64,000 bases of DNA from Carbonactinospora thermoautotrophica (GCF_001543895.1 NZ_JYIJ01000011.1:1-64000); one strand, 5' to 3'. Numbered from the stretch's first letter, positions 1 to 8,264 are shown. Notes: generated by a model from the letters alone, not told the origin. A program made the numbers and translations.

Positions 1-51
1 GGCCCCGCCAGCCCTGAGGCGGAGCCAGAACCCAACATTTTCAGTGCACTT

Positions 52-1110
52 CTAGATGGTTGATGTGAATTTCGTTGCTGGTGGCGACACGCGTGGCGGG
101 TAGGGGCGGAGAAGGCGGAGAGTGTCCAGGATCGGCGTTGCACACCCAACGTCGACCATGGGGGCCGAGTGGACGCCGACCTGGACACTCTTCTGATCGC
201 ACTCTACGTGGCCTTGGAGGATCACATCATCCCGGCCAGACGGACACGCCGGGCCGGTCCGGGCCGCCGGCCAAAGGTCACCGATGCCGAACTGGTGTGC
301 CTGGCCGTGGCGCAGGCGCTGCTGCGCTACCCCGATGAGCATCACTGGCTACGTGCCGCACCCGCCCGGGTCGGGCACCTGTTCCCGCGGCTGTTGTCGC
401 AACCGGAGTACAACCGCCGGCTCCGCGCCGCCGCTGACCTGATGGAAGACGCGCTGCGGTGGCTGGCCGACCACACCCCGGCCACCGCCGAACCGCTGCG
501 GCTGATGGACGGCACACCGGTGCCCTGCGGCGCCTCCCGGACCACCGCGAGGCGCTCGAACCTGTTCGGCTGGGCCGGCTACGGCCACGACACCTCCCAC
601 CACCGCTTCTACTGGGGTACCAGGCTGATGCTCCTGGTCACCGCCGAGGGCACCATCACCGGGTTCGGGCTGGCCAACCCCAAGCTGGTCGGCGAACGCC
701 AGCAGGTGCTGGGCCTGCTCGCCCGCCGCAAGAACCTGCCGTCCCCAGGCAGCACGATCGTGTGTGACAAGGGCTTCGCCGGCCGAGACTTCGCCATCGC
801 CCTGGCCGGCAAGGCCCTGACCGTGCTCCGCCCGGCCCGCAAGGACGAACCCGACCCGGGCATCTTCCCCCACTGGCTACGCCAACGCGTCGAAGCGATC
901 ATCTGGACCTTGAAAGGCCAACTCCACCTCGAACACCACGGCGGGCGCATCCCCACCGGCCTGTGGGCCCGCATCGTGCAGCGTCTGCTCGCCCTCAACG
1001 CCGTGATCTGGCACAACTGGACCATAGGCGCACCAGTCAAGCGCTCCCTGATCCCCTACGACCACTGACCAAGGCCCTGACCAGCCCACAAATTCACATC
1101 AACGATCTAG
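52..1110 (+). mobile_element. IS982-family insertion sequence
   Basis: A complete-looking element of about 1.06 kb. The left end (52-72) and right end (1090-1110) form an inverted repeat of 21 bp with one mismatch, beginning CTAGAT(G/C)GTTGATGTGAA. The single transposase gene fills the interior. No target duplication is visible outside the repeats (left flank ends in CACTT, right flank begins GGGTTG), so the insertion may have been followed by an adjacent deletion. A different IS982 member lies at 44765-45753. Confidence 0.85.
169..1068 (+). CDS. IS982-family transposase
   Basis: A 299-residue DDE transposase, full length for IS982. It catalyses cut-and-paste movement of the surrounding element. 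The N-terminal MDADLDTLLIALYV resembles the start of the second IS982 transposase at 44787-45695 (MTTSLDTLATALYV). Acidic residues are visible at MDGTPVPC (first Asp), VCDKGFAG (second Asp) and VEAIIWTLKG (Glu), and the C-terminal RLLALNAVIWHNW is typical of the family. The GTG start at 169 is about 100 bp inside the left inverted repeat and the stop is about 20 bp before the right one. The reading frame is intact, so the element may be active. Confidence 0.9.
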   Translation: MDADLDTLLIALYVALEDHIIPARRTRRAGPGRRPKVTDAELVCLAVAQALLRYPDEHHWLRAAPARVGHLFPRLLSQPEYNRRLRAAADLMEDALRWLADHTPATAEPLRLMDGTPVPCGASRTTARRSNLFGWAGYGHDTSHHRFYWGTRLMLLVTAEGTITGFGLANPKLVGERQQVLGLLARRKNLPSPGSTIVCDKGFAGRDFAIALAGKALTVLRPARKDEPDPGIFPHWLRQRVEAIIWTLKGQLHLEHHGGRIPTGLWARIVQRLLALNAVIWHNWTIGAPVKRSLIPYDH

Positions 1111-1334
1111 GGGTTGCCCCGCTTCGGCGGACACGTGACCGTCATGCGGCGAAGGGGTGATCGTGGCGGTAGCGTAGTCGTGCTTCGGCGGGGGTGCGGC
1201 AGCCGATGCCGAGTTCGGCAAGGCCGTGGTCGGGATCGGCACCGACCTGGAGGTGAGCGTCCTCACCACCTCAGCGCTGGTCGACTTTGCGATCCTGGCA
1301 TCTGGGCCACGGCGGTTAGCCTGCCCCACAAGAA

Positions 1335-1387
1335 GGCCCTGGACTCCTATCCGTGCCCCCAGGGGCAAAGCGAGCGGTGAGTACCTT
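1335..1387 (+). repeat. Left Tn3-type terminal inverted repeat of the cargo cassette
   Basis: It starts GGCCCTGGACTCC and contains CCAGGGGCAAAG. It pairs with 5432-5484. Both ends share AGGGGCAAAG, where the 18118-21872 transposon has AGCCGCAAAG, so these two ends belong together. Confidence 0.65.
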
Positions 1388-1499
1388 GGCCGTTCGCCTG
1401 CCGGGACCGGTTGTCCGCTTTACGGTGGCTCGTGTTGTCTGCGCGCTGGGAAGCCGGACGAGGGGCGGGGTCAGTGCAGCAGGAGTGGTCGCCAGCGGC

Positions 1500-1658
1500 G
1501 GTGGGTCCGTTGACGGATCGGACGTAGAGGTCGTCGCCGTGGCGGACGACCCAGATGGTTCGCGGGCGACCGAGCGTGCCGTCGCGTCGGAGTGAGGCGA
1601 TCTTCGACTCTTCTGCCGTCCCGATCCGGGTGAGCTCATCGCTCGTCCACACGGTCAT
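1500..1658 (-). pseudogene. DUF2255 family protein, truncated remnant
   Basis: Reading leftwards from 1658, the translation starts MTVWTSDELTRIGTAEES and continues through GRPRTIWVVRHGDDLYVRSV, the typical opening of small DUF2255 proteins of about 120 residues. After about 55 residues similarity is lost. The rest of the frame, down to 1347, is a Ser/Arg-rich tail that does not look like the family. The start sits directly behind the MFS remnant on the same strand, so the two were probably co-transcribed. The function of DUF2255 is unknown. The truncation is adjacent to the cassette's left Tn3-type end. Confidence 0.6.
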
Positions 1659-1659
1659 C

Positions 1660-2360
1660 GGCGCGTCTCCTTCAGCTTGAGCTGAGATGACGGGCCGGGA
1701 CGATCAGCGCGACGACAAGGGCGAGCATGGCGGTGCCGGCGGTGAGCGAGGTTGCGAGACGCGGTGGGCCAGCAGCTCGTGGGCGCTGAGTGTGCCGGAG
1801 CCGGTGGCGGCGAAGACGGTGAGGAGGATGCCGAGTCTGAGGGACCCGCCGAGCTGGTGGGCGACGTTGACGAGCCCGGAGGCGGCACCGGCGTCTTCAG
1901 GCGCGCCGCCGGCGATGCCGGCGGTGAGGGGACTGAGGGCGGCGCCCTGGCCGATACCGATCAGGACCATCGGCAGCGCGATCCCGGTGAGGTAGGGGCT
2001 GTCGGCGGACAGGCGACTGAGCCAGGCCATCCCGATCAGCGTGACGGTGAGGCCGGCGACGACCATGCGGCGCCGGCCGAGGATGTCGCCGGCGCGCGCC
2101 CCGAACAGGAGCAACCCGCCGAAGGAGCGTGTAGGCGTTCTGCACCCACGACAGCCCGGTAGCCGAGAAGCCGAGACCAGAGGGGATCTTCGGCAGTGCG
2201 GCGATGACGACCGAGATGTCGAGCACGATCATCAGGTAGCTGACGAGGATGCCGCAAGCACGGGTGCCTAGCGGGAGCGAGCCGCGGCAGCAGAAGCAGC
2301 CCGGAGGGGTCGTCCCTTGGTCGATCGGATGATCTTTTCGTCAGTCACGTGCTGCATGTC
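1660..2360 (-). pseudogene. MFS drug-efflux transporter (EmrB/QacA type), decayed
   Basis: Pieces of a 14-TM proton-driven exporter appear in several frames. The first transmembrane segment reads MIVLDISVVIAALPKIPSG from 2232. The motif-A-like segment ARAGDILGRRRMVVAGLTV is in another frame from 2114. The late-helix segment GQGAALSPLTAGIAGGAPED then follows almost at once, so the central half of the protein is missing. A further frameshift with an in-frame TAG separates the putative start near 2360 from the first helix. At least two frameshifts plus an internal deletion make it non-functional. It is transcribed away from the XRE regulator at 2560, which would have been its natural partner. 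Confidence 0.7.
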
Positions 2361-2475
2361 CTTCGTCCCCAAAGCCGCCCAGGGCGGGCCTCGCCGCTTG
2401 TGGTGGACGTTTACCTTCACCGAGGGTGGCAACACCACGAGAACAAGGAAGGACGGTGCCGGCGAGGCAGGCCTT

Positions 2476-2518
2476 GTTGATACAGGTAGTTGATACAGGT
2501 AGTTGGTTGATACAGGTA
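2476..2518. promoter_or_regulatory. Three direct repeats of TTGATACAGGTA between MFS remnant and XRE regulator
   Basis: Copies begin at about 2477, 2490 and 2507, all in the same orientation. They lie in the divergent intergenic region just upstream of the XRE-family gene. Repeated sites in this position commonly bind the adjacent regulator; the binding is inferred. Confidence 0.45.
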
Positions 2519-2559
2519 ATGGCAGGGCCTCCCATCACAGGGAAAGCGAACGTAGCGTC

Positions 2560-3454
2560 GTGGTCGTGGACAACCGCAACGAGGTTCGTGAGTTCCTGGC
2601 CTCCCGGCGCGCCAGGCTCACGCCGTAGGCAGGCAGGCCTGCCCGCCTACGGCGGCAACCGGCGCGTCCCGGGGCTGCGCCGGGAGGAGGTCGCGCTGCT
2701 CGCCGGAGTAAGCGTCGACTACTACACCCGCCTGGAGCGGGGGAACCTGAACGGGGCCTCCAAGAGCGTGCTGGAAGCTCTCGCCCGGGCACTTCAGCTC
2801 GACGAAGCCGAGCGCGCGCACCTGGTCGACCTGGCTCGCGCGGCGAACGCGACGGCGGCCACGCGTCGCCGTCCGGCGCCGCAGCGGGTGCGGCCGGGGG
2901 TGCAGCGGATCCTCGACGCCATGACCGGTACGCTGGCGTGGGTACGCAACAGGCGGTCGGACTTCCTCGCGGCGAACCGGCTCGGCTACACCCTGTACTC
3001 ACCGATGTTCACCGATCCGGTCCGGCCCGCCAACACCGCCCGGTTCGTGTTCCTCAACCCTCGCGCGACGGACTTCTATGTTGACTGGGAGCGCACGGCG
3101 AACGACATCGTGGCGGTCCTGCGCGCCGAGGCCGGCCGGAACCCCTACGACCGGGGCCTGACCGACCTCATCGGCGAGCTGTCGACGCGCAGTGAGGCGT
3201 TCCGCACCCGGTGGGCGGCGCACAACGTGCGCTTCCACCGCACCGGGTCCAAGCAGCTGCACCACCCCGTCGTCGGCGACCTCGACTTGGCCTATGAGGC
3301 GATGGAGTTCCCCTCAGACCCGGGTCTGACGCTGCTCGTCTACACCGCCAAGCCCGCCTCCCCGACCCAGGACGCGCTGAACCTCCTCGCGAGCTGGGCG
3401 GCGACGCTCGACCAGCACGACGAGGCGGCGGCGCAGGCAACCGACGGGGCGTGA
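2560..3454 (+). pseudogene. XRE/MmyB-type transcriptional regulator, frameshifted near its start
   Basis: A helix-turn-helix repressor of the actinobacterial MmyB-like family. The HTH reads VPGLRREEVALLAGVSVDYY followed by TRLERG, and a C-terminal ligand-binding domain includes LNPRATDFYVDWE. The expected opening, VVDNRNEVREFLASRRARLT from a GTG at 2560 or 2566 behind GGGAAAG, meets an in-frame TAG at 2626-2628. The family consensus continues in the next frame as AGLPAYGGNRRVPG. One extra base near 2628, plus a substitution, explains it. A 342-residue open frame from 2426 exists but its first 65 residues are unrelated. The regulator is either dead, restarted from an internal codon, or affected by a sequencing error. 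Confidence 0.7.
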
Positions 3455-3494
3455 CCGGCCCCGCACCTTTGGATGGCAATACTCAAGGAGAGAC

Positions 3495-3899
3495 TTGGAG
3501 ATCCAGCCTAAGCAGCCGAGCACGAAGGGCCCGGCGGCAACGTTCACCGGTGACGTCTGGTACGACGTCATCGCCAAAGGCGAGGAGCCCTCGCGGCTGC
3601 GCGTCAACCTCGTGCGCTTCGCGCCCGGCGCGCACACCGCGTGGCACTGTCACGCCAACGGGCAGACCCTGCACGTCACCGAGGGCCGCGGACTGATCCA
3701 GTCCCGCGGCGGCGAGGTCGTCGAGATCCGACCCGGCGACACTACCTACACCCCGCCCGGGGAGTGGCACTGGCACGGCGCCGCCCCCGACCACTTCATG
3801 GCCCACCTCGCCGTGTGGGAAAGCCTCGACGAGGGCCAGCAGGGACCGGAGACCGAGTGGGGCGACCACGTCACCGACGAGGAGTACCTCAGCGCGTAG
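3495..3899 (+). CDS. Cupin-domain protein
   Basis: A 134-residue single-domain cupin. The start is the TTG at 3495, preceded by AAGGAGAG. Cupin motif 1 is seen as GAHTAWHCHANGQTLHVTEG (His-Cys-His rich, with Glu) and motif 2 as PPGEWHWHGAAP. Together these supply metal-binding His residues. Proteins of this kind (quercetinase-like or YhhW-like) are often small oxygenases or isomerases of unknown substrate. It follows the XRE regulator by about 40 bp and precedes the zinc alcohol dehydrogenase. XRE-cupin-dehydrogenase trios recur in actinobacteria and probably handle a reactive carbonyl or quinone; that role is inferred. Confidence 0.85.
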   Translation: MEIQPKQPSTKGPAATFTGDVWYDVIAKGEEPSRLRVNLVRFAPGAHTAWHCHANGQTLHVTEGRGLIQSRGGEVVEIRPGDTTYTPPGEWHWHGAAPDHFMAHLAVWESLDEGQQGPETEWGDHVTDEEYLSA

Positions 3900-4072
3900 G
3901 GGCACCAGCCGCCAGCACCGAAGCTCAGGATGGAACGGAAGCTGCCAGCCCACCTTGCCCCACACCCTGCTGCCGCGGCAGCAGGCGCAGTGCTGGAAAG
4001 CGGTGCTGGGACTCGTGGCCCTTCCACGGGCTGGCAGGACACGACAAGCACCCCCGCCACCGGGCGGAATGA

Positions 4073-4111
4073 CCAGTAACGCCCGCGTAGCTATCTGACG
4101 CTACTGGTCGG
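4073..4111. promoter_or_regulatory. Inverted repeat GACCAGTA-N23-TACTGGTC upstream of the alcohol dehydrogenase
   Basis: Perfect 8-bp arms at 4073-4080 and 4104-4111, about 78 bp before the ATG at 4189. They lie within a 290-bp spacer that also holds the palindrome CTGCTGCCGCGGCAGCAG near 3968. It could be an operator for the dehydrogenase; no factor is identified. Confidence 0.35.
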
Positions 4112-4188
4112 CGATAAGCGACTCAGCGAATTCACCTGACCTCGGTCACGGGATATCGCCGGCCTGGACAATCAGGAAGGCATTTTTC

Positions 4189-5223
4189 ATGCGAGCAACT
4201 TTGATCTACGGCGCCGGTGACGTGCGGGTGGAGAACGTGCCCGACCCGGTGCTGCGGGAACCCATCGACGCCGTGGTGCGCGTCCTGCGCTCGTGCATCT
4301 GCGGCAGCGACCTGTGGCCCTACCGGTCGATGCCGGCCTCCGAGCAAGGCAGGTGCATCGGCCACGAGTTCCTCGGCGTCGTGGAGGACATCGGCTCGGA
4401 CGTGTCCGGGCTGAAGACCGGGGACGTCGTGGTCGCGCCGTTCGTCTGGGCGGACAACACCTGCGACTTCTGCAACGAGGGCCTGCACACCTCCTGCCGG
4501 CACGGTGGCCTGTGGGGCGCACCCGGCGTGGACGGCGGCCAGGGCGAGGCCGTGCGGGTGCCGCAGGCCCAGGGCACGCTGGTGAAGCTGCCCGTCGGGG
4601 AGGACTCCGCACTGCTGCCGTCACTCCTCACCCTTTCTGACGTGTTCCCCACCGGCCACCACTGCGCGGTGACGGCCGGGGTCGGGCCACGCACCACGGT
4701 GACGGTGATCGGCGACGGCGCTGTCGGACTGTCGGCGGTGCTCGCCGCCAAGCGGCTCGGCGCCGAGCGGATCCTGCTCATGGGCCGGCACAAGGACCGC
4801 ACCGAGCTTGGCCGCGAATTCGGCGCCACCGACGTGATCGCCGAGCGTGGCGTGGAAGGCATCGAACGGGTCCGGGAGCTGACCGGCGGCGACGGCACGC
4901 ACACCGTGCTGGAATGCGTCGGCACAAAGCAAGCGATCGAGATGGCGTTCGGCGTCGTGCGCGACGGCGGCGTGGTGAGCAGGGTCGGTGCCCCGCAGTA
5001 CGCGGAGGTGCCGATGGACTTCGGTGTGTTCATGCGCAACATCACCCTCACCGGCGGCGTGGCCCCGGCCCGGGCCTACATCGAGGAACTGCTGCCGGAC
5101 GTGCTCGACGGCACGCTCGAGCCAGGCCGGGTGTTCGACCGCACCATCAACCTGGAACAAGTGCCGGACGGCTACCGCGCGATGGCCGACCGGGAGGCGC
5201 TCAAGGTCCTCATCCGTCCCTGA
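4189..5223 (+). CDS. Zinc-dependent alcohol dehydrogenase (MDR family)
   Basis: A 344-residue medium-chain dehydrogenase/reductase. It would oxidise an alcohol or reduce an aldehyde with NAD(P) in the cytoplasm. Catalytic zinc ligands are visible as CICGSD (Cys at about residue 36) and GHEFLG (His-Glu at about 59). A partly preserved structural zinc loop reads NTCDFCNEGLHTSCRHG. The Rossmann motif is VIGDGAVGLSAVLAAKRLGA. The length is normal for the family. The ATG at 4189 follows a fairly long leader with an inverted repeat. It is the last gene of the Tn3-bounded cassette and looks intact, as does the cupin gene. The substrate cannot be read from the sequence. Confidence 0.88.
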   Translation: MRATLIYGAGDVRVENVPDPVLREPIDAVVRVLRSCICGSDLWPYRSMPASEQGRCIGHEFLGVVEDIGSDVSGLKTGDVVVAPFVWADNTCDFCNEGLHTSCRHGGLWGAPGVDGGQGEAVRVPQAQGTLVKLPVGEDSALLPSLLTLSDVFPTGHHCAVTAGVGPRTTVTVIGDGAVGLSAVLAAKRLGAERILLMGRHKDRTELGREFGATDVIAERGVEGIERVRELTGGDGTHTVLECVGTKQAIEMAFGVVRDGGVVSRVGAPQYAEVPMDFGVFMRNITLTGGVAPARAYIEELLPDVLDGTLEPGRVFDRTINLEQVPDGYRAMADREALKVLIRP

Positions 5224-5702
5224 CCGGCTTTGCCCCGCGGGTAGGAGCACTCGTGCCCGCGCAAGCCGCCGGCCGCCTGCGGGCGACGAGCTGGCCGAGT
5301 TTGACCTCGTCCCCCCGTTCAGGCTGCGCCGATCGCGCCCGGTTGGCCAGGGAGCCAGGGAACCACAGCTACCTAGTCCCCGGCGTTCGGGTCGCGCAGC
5401 GGTCGCAGCGTGACCGCGGTCGCCCCGGCCTAAGTTACCCACCGGTTACTTTGCCCCTAGGGACACGGACAGGAGTCCCGGGCCTAGAACGCGTGGGGCG
5501 CCCATCTGTGATCCTTCCCGGGCACGACATGGGCGCGCGGGTGGCGCGCCTGGTCATGGGGCGCATGCTCGACCCCCGGTTGCCCTGCTGATCGTGGCGG
5601 GCAAGACCCAGCTTCGAGCGGTTCGCGGACCTGAGCCCCAACCTGAGTTGTCGGAGGCGACCGGCAGGATCGCCGCGAACCGCAGGAAGGTGGGAGGGGC
5701 GC
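5224..5702. other. Intergenic region with the cassette's right end
   Basis: I see no gene here. The main feature is the right Tn3-type terminal repeat at 5432-5484 (inner part GTTACCCACCGGTTACTTTG) followed by TAGAA at 5485-5489. The rest is GC-rich with no convincing coding signal. The last bases before 5703 contain GGGAGGGG, the ribosome binding site of the VOC gene. Confidence 0.5.
5432..5484 (-). repeat. Right Tn3-type terminal inverted repeat of the cargo cassette
   Basis: Read inward from 5484 it begins GGCCCGGGACTCCTGTCCG. It pairs with 1335-1387 and is a diverged relative of the 52-bp repeats at 18118 and 21872. Confidence 0.65.
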
Positions 5703-6149
5703 ATGGCTATCCGGTACAAGGTCGTGTTTGACTGTGCCGACCCGCATCGACTGGCCCGCTTCTGGGCGGCCGCGCTCGGATACGTGGTCGAGGACAACAG
5801 CGCGCTCATCAACCGGCTGCTGGAGGCCGGCCAGGTGGCCCGCGAGCTGGTCGTCGCGGTGGACGGGCGGCTGTGCTGGCGGGACATGGCGGCGATCCGC
5901 GACCCGGACGCGCCGGTGGACGAGGCCACGGGGGTCGGACTGGGCGGCCGGGTGCTGTTCCAGGCCGTACCAGAGCCGAAGACCGTCAAGAACCGGGTGC
6001 ACCTGGACCTGCACGTGGGTCCGGACCGGCGCGCGGAAGAAGTCCAGCGGCTGGTCAGGCTCGGCGCGAAGGTCCTGCACGAGGGGAACCTGGGCGGGCG
6101 GTGGACCACGCTGGCCGATCCGGAGGGCAACGAGTTCTGCGTCGCCTGA
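5703..6149 (+). CDS. VOC family (glyoxalase-like) protein
   Basis: A 148-residue protein of the vicinal-oxygen-chelate superfamily, glyoxalase-like domain type. Two beta-alpha-beta-beta-beta halves are recognisable. The first begins MAIRYKVVFDCADPHRLARF with WAAALGYVVED. The second contains VHLDLHVGPDRRAEEVQRLV and ends GGRWTTLADPEGNEFCVA, the canonical C-terminal signature. Members include glyoxalases, dioxygenases and antibiotic-binding proteins; the substrate is unknown. ATG at 5703, preceded by GGGAGGGG. It stands alone just outside the cassette's right end. Confidence 0.85.
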   Translation: MAIRYKVVFDCADPHRLARFWAAALGYVVEDNSALINRLLEAGQVARELVVAVDGRLCWRDMAAIRDPDAPVDEATGVGLGGRVLFQAVPEPKTVKNRVHLDLHVGPDRRAEEVQRLVRLGAKVLHEGNLGGRWTTLADPEGNEFCVA

Positions 6150-6362
6150 CCGCCCGCTGCCCGGCCCGTGCGCGACGGCCGGTCCCAGGCTGGCTCCCCC
6201 GGTGCTGCTCGGGGACGGCTGGCTGGGGTGTGGCGGCACGAGCGCGAGGGAAGCCGGCCATCGCCGAGCCGGGTGGGGAGTGACCTGCGGGGGTGGGCCG
6301 GACCGTCGGGCGGCCCGGCTCACCGGTTTTCCGGGCGGCACGCGCGAGCTGAGCCGGCAGGG

Positions 6363-7487
6363 CTAGGGTCCGTCCCCGGCTCTGGCCGCGTCCCCGTCCC
6401 TGCCCCCGGTCGGTGGGGTGTGAGCGGCGGCTTGGGCGGGCAGGCGGGACAGCGCCGCGGTGAGCGCGTCGAGCTGGCGGGTGAGCTGGTCCACCTGGGC
6501 GCGGGCGTGGGCCGCCTCGGCGCGGGCCGCGTCACGCTGTGCCTGGGCGGCGGTGAGCTGGGCGGTCAGTTCGTGGCCGCGGGCGGTCAGCTCGACGACT
6601 TGGGCCTGCAGCTGGTCCACCTGCTGGCGGACGGCGCCGAGCTCGGCTCGCAGCCGGTCGGCGTCGGCCCGGGCCCGGTCGGCCTCCGCCACGGCCTGGT
6701 CGCGGGCCCGGTCGGCCGCCTCGGCGCGGGCGGTCGCCTGTTCGGCCCGCAGCTCGGCCTGCCGACGGGCCTCGGCTTCGCGCCGCGCGGCCGTCACCGC
6801 CTGGTCGCGTTCGGTTTGCAGCTGTGCGACGCGGGCCTCGGCGCGTTGGACGTGCAAGGACGCCTCACGCAGAGCGGTGTCCCGCTCGGCGCGGGCGGCC
6901 TCGGCTTGCTGGCGGGCCTCGTCGCGGGCGGTCTGCGCGGCGATCCGTTCAGCGTCGGCGGCGCGGGCGGCCTCGACGGCGCGGTCCCGCTCCGCGACGG
7001 CCTCGGCGCGGGCGGCCTCGGCGGCGGTGGCCAGGCGCTTGGCCTCCGCGGCTTCCGCGCGTGCTTTGTGCAGCTCCACGCGCAGCGCGTCGGCTTCGGC
7101 CCGGGCCTCTTGGGCGGCGGCGCGGGCCGCGTCGGCCTCCTCCCGGGCGGCCTGCCGTTCGGTGTGCGCCGCGGCGATGTGCGCGGCCGCCTCCGCCCGG
7201 ACGGCGGCGACCTGCTTTTCGACCCCGGCCGGGGTCAGCTCGGCGGCCAACGCGTCGGCGAGGGTGTCGGCCACCTGCTCCAAGCGCTCTACGATCTCCC
7301 AGGCGCGGGCGATCTGCCCGGTCAGCCCGGGGGCGTTGCGGTCCCGTTGCCGCTTGTTGCGGGCTGCCTTGATGCAGGCGCCGTCGTTGTCCTGGCAGTA
7401 CCGGAAAGGTCGTCCCGCGCCAGGCCGCTGAGGCACGGGCCGGCCACAGTACGCGCACGGGCGGGTGGGAGCTGCTGCGTCCGTCAC
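6363..7487 (-). CDS. Zinc-finger plus long coiled-coil protein of unknown function
   Basis: A 374-residue protein. Residues about 10-45 hold a small zinc-binding module: CAYCGRPVPQ, then GRPFRYCQDNDGAC and a basic patch KAARNKRQRDR. Residues about 60-350 are an almost uninterrupted Ala/Glu/Arg-rich coiled coil (heptad pattern, for example QVDQLQAQVVELTARGHELT). The tail is Gly/Pro-rich. No enzymatic domain is seen. The layout recalls KfrA-like or replication-associated DNA-binding proteins of plasmids and integrative elements, but that is only a resemblance. Degenerate relatives of the same finger occur at 10845-11304 and 32790-33275. Long opposite-strand open frames here are composition artefacts. 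Confidence 0.65.
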   Translation of the reverse strand: MTDAAAPTRPCAYCGRPVPQRPGAGRPFRYCQDNDGACIKAARNKRQRDRNAPGLTGQIARAWEIVERLEQVADTLADALAAELTPAGVEKQVAAVRAEAAAHIAAAHTERQAAREEADAARAAAQEARAEADALRVELHKARAEAAEAKRLATAAEAARAEAVAERDRAVEAARAADAERIAAQTARDEARQQAEAARAERDTALREASLHVQRAEARVAQLQTERDQAVTAARREAEARRQAELRAEQATARAEAADRARDQAVAEADRARADADRLRAELGAVRQQVDQLQAQVVELTARGHELTAQLTAAQAQRDAARAEAAHARAQVDQLTRQLDALTAALSRLPAQAAAHTPPTGGRDGDAARAGDGP

Positions 7488-7568
7488 AGCAGCAGGAGTC
7501 TACGGGCGCAGCGGGCGGGCAGGCGGGGTGGAGAGCGATGGCGTTCCTCGCGCAGACACTCCCCAGGT

Positions 7569-7644
7569 TTACATATTTGAAAATAAGATAAAAAAGCTAG
7601 ACATAAATTCAATAAAAATCAACAGCAAGGTAGCATGAAGCACG
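7569..7644 (+). promoter_or_regulatory. AT-rich promoter region of the TetR gene
   Basis: About 75 bp of unusually AT-rich DNA (CATATTTGAAAATAAGATAA, then ATTCAATAAAAATC) inside a region otherwise above 70 percent GC. It ends at the start of the TetR gene. It probably holds the promoter and operator of that gene, possibly with a site for an AT-binding nucleoid protein. No clean -10/-35 pair could be fixed by eye. Confidence 0.4.
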
Positions 7645-8232
7645 ATGCGACGGTTTCGGGAGACGGTGCGTTCGCTCATGCGTGAGCGGATGCTCGACGC
7701 GGCGTATGAGCTCACCAGGGCGCGCGGTTGGGAAAAAGTCCGCATGTCCGACATCGCCGCCGCCGTGGGGGTCAGCCGCCAGACCGTCTACAACGAGTTT
7801 GGCTCCAAGCCGGCACTCGGCCAGGCGCTCGTCATGCGGGAGACCGAGCGCTTCCTGCTGGGCGTGCGGGAGCAGCTGGACGCCCACCCCGACGACCTGG
7901 GTGAGGCGGTCGCCGCCGCGGTCACCTACACGCTGCGCCGCGCCGCGGACAACGCCCTGCTCAAGGCCGTGCTCACCAGCGCGCGAGGCGGACCGGAGGA
8001 CTTGCTCCCGTTGCTCACCACCCGGTCCGAGCCGGTGCTGCACGCCGCCCGCGCCATGCTCACCGCCACAGTACGCGACCGCTGGCCGAGCCTTGAGACA
8101 GCTGATGTGGATCTCGCGATCGACTCAGTGGTACGGCTGACCGTCAGCCACATCATGCTGCCGTTGGAACCGGCTGAGGAGACCGGCTGGCGGCTGGCCC
8201 GGCTCGTGCTGCGCGTCCTGCGGCTGGAGTAG
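7645..8232 (+). CDS. TetR family transcriptional regulator
   Basis: A 195-residue one-domain repressor. The N-terminal HTH is clear: RERMLDAAYELTRARGWEKV followed by RMSDIAAAVGVSRQTVYNEF and GSKPALGQAL. The remaining helices form the ligand-binding and dimerisation part. The ATG at 7645 gives MRRFRETVRS; an ATG 10 bp upstream runs into a stop after 16 codons. The gene converges on the MMPL transporter at 8316-10478, with a hairpin between the two stops. This convergent pairing is common for regulators of MmpL-type exporters, so it may control the transporter; this is inferred. Confidence 0.88.
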   Translation: MRRFRETVRSLMRERMLDAAYELTRARGWEKVRMSDIAAAVGVSRQTVYNEFGSKPALGQALVMRETERFLLGVREQLDAHPDDLGEAVAAAVTYTLRRAADNALLKAVLTSARGGPEDLLPLLTTRSEPVLHAARAMLTATVRDRWPSLETADVDLAIDSVVRLTVSHIMLPLEPAEETGWRLARLVLRVLRLE

Positions 8233-8264
8233 CCCGACCCCAGCCGGTCGCCGATCAGGCCGGC

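Larger units (their letters stand above)
1335..5484. mobile_element. Cargo cassette bounded by Tn3-type inverted repeats, without its own transposase
   Basis: The left end (from 1335, GGCCCTGGACTCCTATCCG) and the right end read inward (from 5484, GGCCCGGGACTCCTGTCCG) match over about 53 bp at roughly 85 percent. Both resemble the 52-bp ends of the Tn3 transposon at 18118-21872. The 5 bp outside are AAGAA (1330-1334) and TAGAA (5485-5489), close to a Tn3-style 5-bp duplication. Inside are decayed MFS and DUF2255 genes, a frameshifted XRE regulator, a cupin and a zinc alcohol dehydrogenase, but no transposase, resolvase or integrase. This suggests a mobile insertion cassette moved in trans. The boundaries are seen in the sequence; the mechanism is inferred. 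Confidence 0.65.

Noticed and set aside
6168..7580. 470-residue plus-strand open frame rich in Gly/Leu/Val
   Set aside because: It is the opposite strand of the coiled-coil gene. The composition mirrors Ala/Glu/Arg codons, and there is no ribosome site or family match.
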